Shown here in pieces: positions 61,702 to 64,000 of a stretch of DNA of 64,000 nt (the stretch's first letter is position 1; every line of letters begins with the position of its first letter). Origin of the DNA: Micromonospora cabrerizensis (lineage in GTDB: Bacteria > Actinomycetota > Actinomycetes > Mycobacteriales > Micromonosporaceae); contig NZ_JAKKFI010000057.1 in the NCBI RefSeq assembly GCF_022230955.1, positions 62,001-126,000 of the forward strand, given 5' to 3'. Both the position numbers and the translations under genes were made by a program. The notes below the pieces were generated by a model, which made no database searches, was not told where the DNA came from, and worked only from the letters and a program-made list of their open reading frames with translations.

Positions 61702-62727
61702 TCAGCGCCGCTCGGTCACGACCTCGCGCTCCTCGGGCACGTCGCCGCCGCGGGTGGCGCGCAGGCTGGTCACGGTGACCACCACCAGCACACCGATGAT
61801 CACGCCGAGCGAGGCCAGGGTGGGGATCTGCGGCACGCTGTCCCAGATGCCGTGCGCCCAGTGCAGACCGAGCTTGAGGCCGATGAACGCCAGGATGATG
61901 GCCAGACCGTAGCTGAGGTGCACCAACCGGCTCAGGGCCGCGTGCAGGACGAAGTAGAGCGCCCGCAGGCCGAGCAGGGCGAACGCGTTGGTGGCGAAGA
62001 CCAGGTACGGGTCCTCGGTGATGCCGTAGACCGCCGGCACCGAGTCGACCGCGAAGACGATGTCGGTGGCCAGCACCGCCACCACCACCAGGGCGAACGG
62101 GGTGAGTGCCCGCTTCGCGCCCTGTCGGACGGTCATCTTGGTGCCGTGGTAGTCGTCGACCACCGGCATGACCTTGCGCAGCAGCTTCACCGAGCGCATC
62201 TTGTTGATGTCGACTTCCTGCTGATGCCCGGACATCGCGTCGCGCAGCAGCTTCACCGCCGTGGCGATGAGGATGATCGCGAAGAGCAGGAAGGCGAAGT
62301 CGAGGGTCTGCAACGCCGCCGCGCCGAGCGCGATGAAGACGGCCCGCAGCACCAGCGCGCCGGCGATGCCGTAGAGCAGCACCCGCTGGGCGAGCACCGC
62401 CGGCACCGCGAACGCGGCCAGCAGCAGCATGAAGACGAAGAGGTTGTCGACCGAGAGCGACTTCTCCACCAGGTAACCGGTCAGGTACTCCACACCCTGC
62501 TGGGAGCCGAAGCGGGCCCAGAGCCAGCCACCGAACGCCAGCGGCAGGGCGATGTAGAACGCCGACCAGCCGATCGCCTCCCGCATGGACACCTCGTGCG
62601 GGCGGCGGGTGACCAGGAAATCAAGCACCAACAGCAGGAGCACGCCGATGATCGTGACCGCCCACAGCGTGGGCGTGCCCACCGATGACAGGTCGCTGGC
62701 GGCGGACAGGATTGACACGTCACTCAT
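61702..62727 (-). CDS. TerC-family integral membrane protein
   Basis: The 341-residue protein starts at ATG 62727, six bases after GAGGAG. About nine membrane helices are present, with the TerC signature VEKSLSVDNLFVFMLLL and the second acidic repeat FAVDSVPAVYGITEDPYLV. TerC proteins export or handle metal ions, mainly Mn2+, and supply metal to secreted proteins. A probable yybP-ykoY manganese riboswitch precedes it, which supports the Mn2+ role. The cytoplasmic loop at about 180-210 is basic. Confidence 0.92.
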   Translation of the reverse strand: MSDVSILSAASDLSSVGTPTLWAVTIIGVLLLLVLDFLVTRRPHEVSMREAIGWSAFYIALPLAFGGWLWARFGSQQGVEYLTGYLVEKSLSVDNLFVFMLLLAAFAVPAVLAQRVLLYGIAGALVLRAVFIALGAAALQTLDFAFLLFAIILIATAVKLLRDAMSGHQQEVDINKMRSVKLLRKVMPVVDDYHGTKMTVRQGAKRALTPFALVVVAVLATDIVFAVDSVPAVYGITEDPYLVFATNAFALLGLRALYFVLHAALSRLVHLSYGLAIILAFIGLKLGLHWAHGIWDSVPQIPTLASLGVIIGVLVVVTVTSLRATRGGDVPEEREVVTERR

Positions 62728-62730
62728 ATG

Positions 62731-62862
62731 GGTCTCCTCGAACACGTCATGTTCGAGGTCTCCTTCACCCACCACCTGATGGGCAACCACCCGAGGCGCG
62801 CCGGGCGCGCCGTACTGACCGGAATGGTTCGTGGGAAGTACTCCCCTCGCACGACAAGGTTA
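62731..62862 (-). promoter_or_regulatory. Probable yybP-ykoY (Mn2+) riboswitch before terC
   Basis: On the minus strand the leader contains GGGGAGTA (62839-62846) and GAAGGAGACC (62757-62766), matching the two conserved internal loops of the manganese riboswitch (GGGGAGUAG and GAAGCAAGACC types). Between them lies a very GC-rich stem. Just downstream, CCTCGAACA and TGTTCGAGG (62736-62744 and 62750-62758) form a perfect hairpin that takes in part of the GAGGAG ribosome site. Metal binding would likely open it. The family call is by eye. Confidence 0.65.
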
Positions 62863-62954
62863 GGCCAGGCTGAATCGCCATGCCAAGCGGGACATCGATG
62901 GTTGCCCTGGTAAACCGCTGTGCGTGCCCGGGACGACCGCTGTGCGTCCTCGCG

Positions 62955-63365
62955 TCAGCCGCGGCGCAGCGTCGCCCCGGGGGCCATCGCCTGTTCGACC
63001 AGACCGCGGTAGTCACGCGGCAGCTGGGTCGCCACGTCGTCGAACTCACCTCCGGTGATCGCCTCGCGCAGGGTGGTGAAGACCGCCCGGCTGGCGTCCC
63101 GGGCCGCCGGCTCGTCCACCCCGGCCCGCAACGCGACCCGGGCGACGAACTCGGCCGCCCCGAACCGGTCCGCCTGCTCGGTGCTCGGGCTCGGCTTGAG
63201 CACCAGTTGCAACGGTTGGGGCAGTTGGGCGGCCAAATCCAGGTTCTCACCGCCGGTCAACCGCTCCGCGAACGTCTCCAGCACGGCCCGGGTCAGCTCG
63301 ACCGCCCGCTCGGACGACGTCGCGGTGCGCTGGGAAACCTGGTCGATGAAGGTGTCGTAGTTCAT
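62955..63365 (-). CDS. DUF2267 family protein
   Basis: The 136-residue protein starts at ATG 63365, six bases after GGGAG. It matches DUF2267: MNYDTFIDQVSQRTATSS opening, then helical pairs (AVLETFAERLTGGE and FVARVALRAGVDEPAARDASRAV) and the late FDDVATQLPRDYRGL. The family is helical and stress-linked in mycobacteria and others, with unknown activity. The gene is divergent from a DUF2795 gene, 155 bases away. A second DUF2267 unit is in the fusion protein at 45113. Confidence 0.85.
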   Translation of the reverse strand: MNYDTFIDQVSQRTATSSERAVELTRAVLETFAERLTGGENLDLAAQLPQPLQLVLKPSPSTEQADRFGAAEFVARVALRAGVDEPAARDASRAVFTTLREAITGGEFDDVATQLPRDYRGLVEQAMAPGATLRRG

Positions 63366-63520
63366 CACGTACTCCCTTGGGCTCGCGTCGGCGCCTGCGG
63401 GTACCCGCGGCGGCCCGGTGGAAACGGCGCCGGAATCCTCCGCCGGGTGGGCGTGACGAGCCGGCGGGCGGGTAACCGCCGCCGGTCGTCACCACATCGA
63501 TGCCCGAGGGAGCCCATGCC

Positions 63521-63793
63521 ATGGCGAGCTACGCCGACGTTCTGCAGTACCTGTCGAGCCTGGACTACCCGGCCGAGAAGAACGACGTGGTCCGCGAGGC
63601 CGAACGGGAGGGCGCACCGCCGGACGTGCTGAAGGCGCTGCGCGCCCTCCCGCCGGTGGACTACGCCAACGGGACCGAGGTGGCCCGGTCGGCCGGGATC
63701 GAGGCGGCACCCGAGGTGGGCCCCGCCCAGCGGGCCGAGCAGGCGCGGGACAAGAAACACAACCGGGTCTCGCAGCACCTGCGCGGCATCTGA
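63521..63793 (+). CDS. DUF2795 family protein
   Basis: The 90-residue protein starts at ATG 63521, eight bases after GAGGGAG; an in-frame ATG at 63500 lies before the ribosome site. It has the DUF2795 pattern: SYADVLQYLSSLDYPAEKNDVVREA, then a VLKALRALPPVDYANGTEVA block. The tail is basic and charged. Members are small stress-linked proteins of unknown action. It faces a DUF2267 gene divergently, a frequent co-occurrence in actinomycetes, by recollection. Confidence 0.82.
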   Translation: MASYADVLQYLSSLDYPAEKNDVVREAEREGAPPDVLKALRALPPVDYANGTEVARSAGIEAAPEVGPAQRAEQARDKKHNRVSQHLRGI

Positions 63794-63835
63794 CCCGACG
63801 GTGACGCCCGCCGCCCTGACCCCGGAGCGTCCCGG

Positions 63836-64000
63836 ATGACCCAGACCGGTCCCGACCGGCCCGCGGACGTACGTTTTCCGGCTGCGAAGCAGCTCGCCGT
63901 GGTGGCGGTGGTCGGCGTCATCGCCGGCAGCGCCTTCGCGCTGCTGCTGCCACTGCCCCTCGCCGCGCTGGCCGGCTGGGACGTGGGCGCACTGAGCTGG
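63836..64000 (+). CDS. DUF1345-type membrane protein, 3' end cut off
   Basis: The frame opens at ATG 63836 and continues to the window edge, giving 55 residues. A polar start (MTQTGPDRPADVRFPAAKQ) leads to a hydrophobic helix at about 19-46, followed by AGWDVGALSW. This beginning is like DUF1345 inner-membrane proteins, in which a W-D-x-x-A-L motif follows the first helix pair. Upstream is the DUF2795 gene, 42 bases away. The call rests on a short N-terminal piece and is tentative. Confidence 0.5.
   Translation, partial: MTQTGPDRPADVRFPAAKQLAVVAVVGVIAGSAFALLLPLPLAALAGWDVGALSW

Noticed and set aside
62855-62874. Full DtxR/MntR box before terC
   Set aside because: Only one half-site (AAGGTTAGGC) matches well; the second half differs, so it is not listed as a site.

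Overview
The window is very GC-rich, uses many GTG starts, and carries gene families typical of Actinobacteria: the TreX-TreY-TreZ trehalose route, DivIVA-like coiled-coil protein, CGNR zinc finger, DUF2267/DUF2795/DUF6510 proteins, F420/PPOX-type flavoprotein, and many SpoIIE/STAS/B12 signalling proteins. Gene content and the intergenic palindromes point to a Micromonospora-like member of the Micromonosporaceae. This is an inference from the sequence alone. No rRNA, tRNA, insertion sequence or CRISPR array was recognised.

Region 1 (1-15 kb) is an accessory-looking patchwork. It holds a cut-off membrane gene, a divergent tetR/NmrA pair with two clear operator palindromes, a secreted GH43 enzyme, a three-gene DUF2089 operon with a spaced operator, a GyrB-like remnant-fold protein, two adjacent unknown genes, three secreted or lipid-anchored proteins, and two XRE regulators. 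It also carries scars: a duplicated and decayed fragment of the first gene, and two fragments of the XRE-TPR gene found complete at 12.0-13.3 kb.

Region 2 (15.5-19.4 kb) is a visibly lower-GC island. It holds a P-loop ATPase of the Sll1717 type on the plus strand, convergent with a large protein that has an N-terminal Mrr-like PD-(D/E)XK nuclease domain. This is the best candidate in the window for an undescribed defence-type system.

Region 3 (19.4-29 kb) is central carbon storage: treX-treY-treZ on the minus strand (glycogen-type glucan to trehalose), a divergent GT4 glycogen-synthase-like gene, and citrate synthase. Region 4 (29-40 kb) has an envelope operon (micropeptide, methyltransferase, sulfatase-like membrane enzyme), an arginase-fold enzyme, a two-component system, a Ser/Thr kinase, an OsmC protein, an 18-bp minisatellite, a lysozyme-like secreted protein and a DivIVA-like protein.

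Region 5 (40-44.5 kb) is a partner-switching block: SpoIIE phosphatase with PAS and GAF-like domains, translationally coupled to a stand-alone cobalamin-binding protein that carries the Wx9EH motif of CarH-type light receptors, then a STAS protein and an Rcp-type response regulator. A second STAS gene lies divergently. Region 6 (44.5-64 kb) is mostly housekeeping and stress genes: a DUF2267 fusion, spermidine-synthase-like and AI-2E-type proteins, NDH-2, amylo-alpha-1,6-glucosidase, LacI, a haemoglobin-monooxygenase chimera with a divergent HxlR regulator, a molybdopterin oxidase/ferredoxin reductase/DUF6510 operon, and terC behind a probable Mn2+ (yybP-ykoY) riboswitch.
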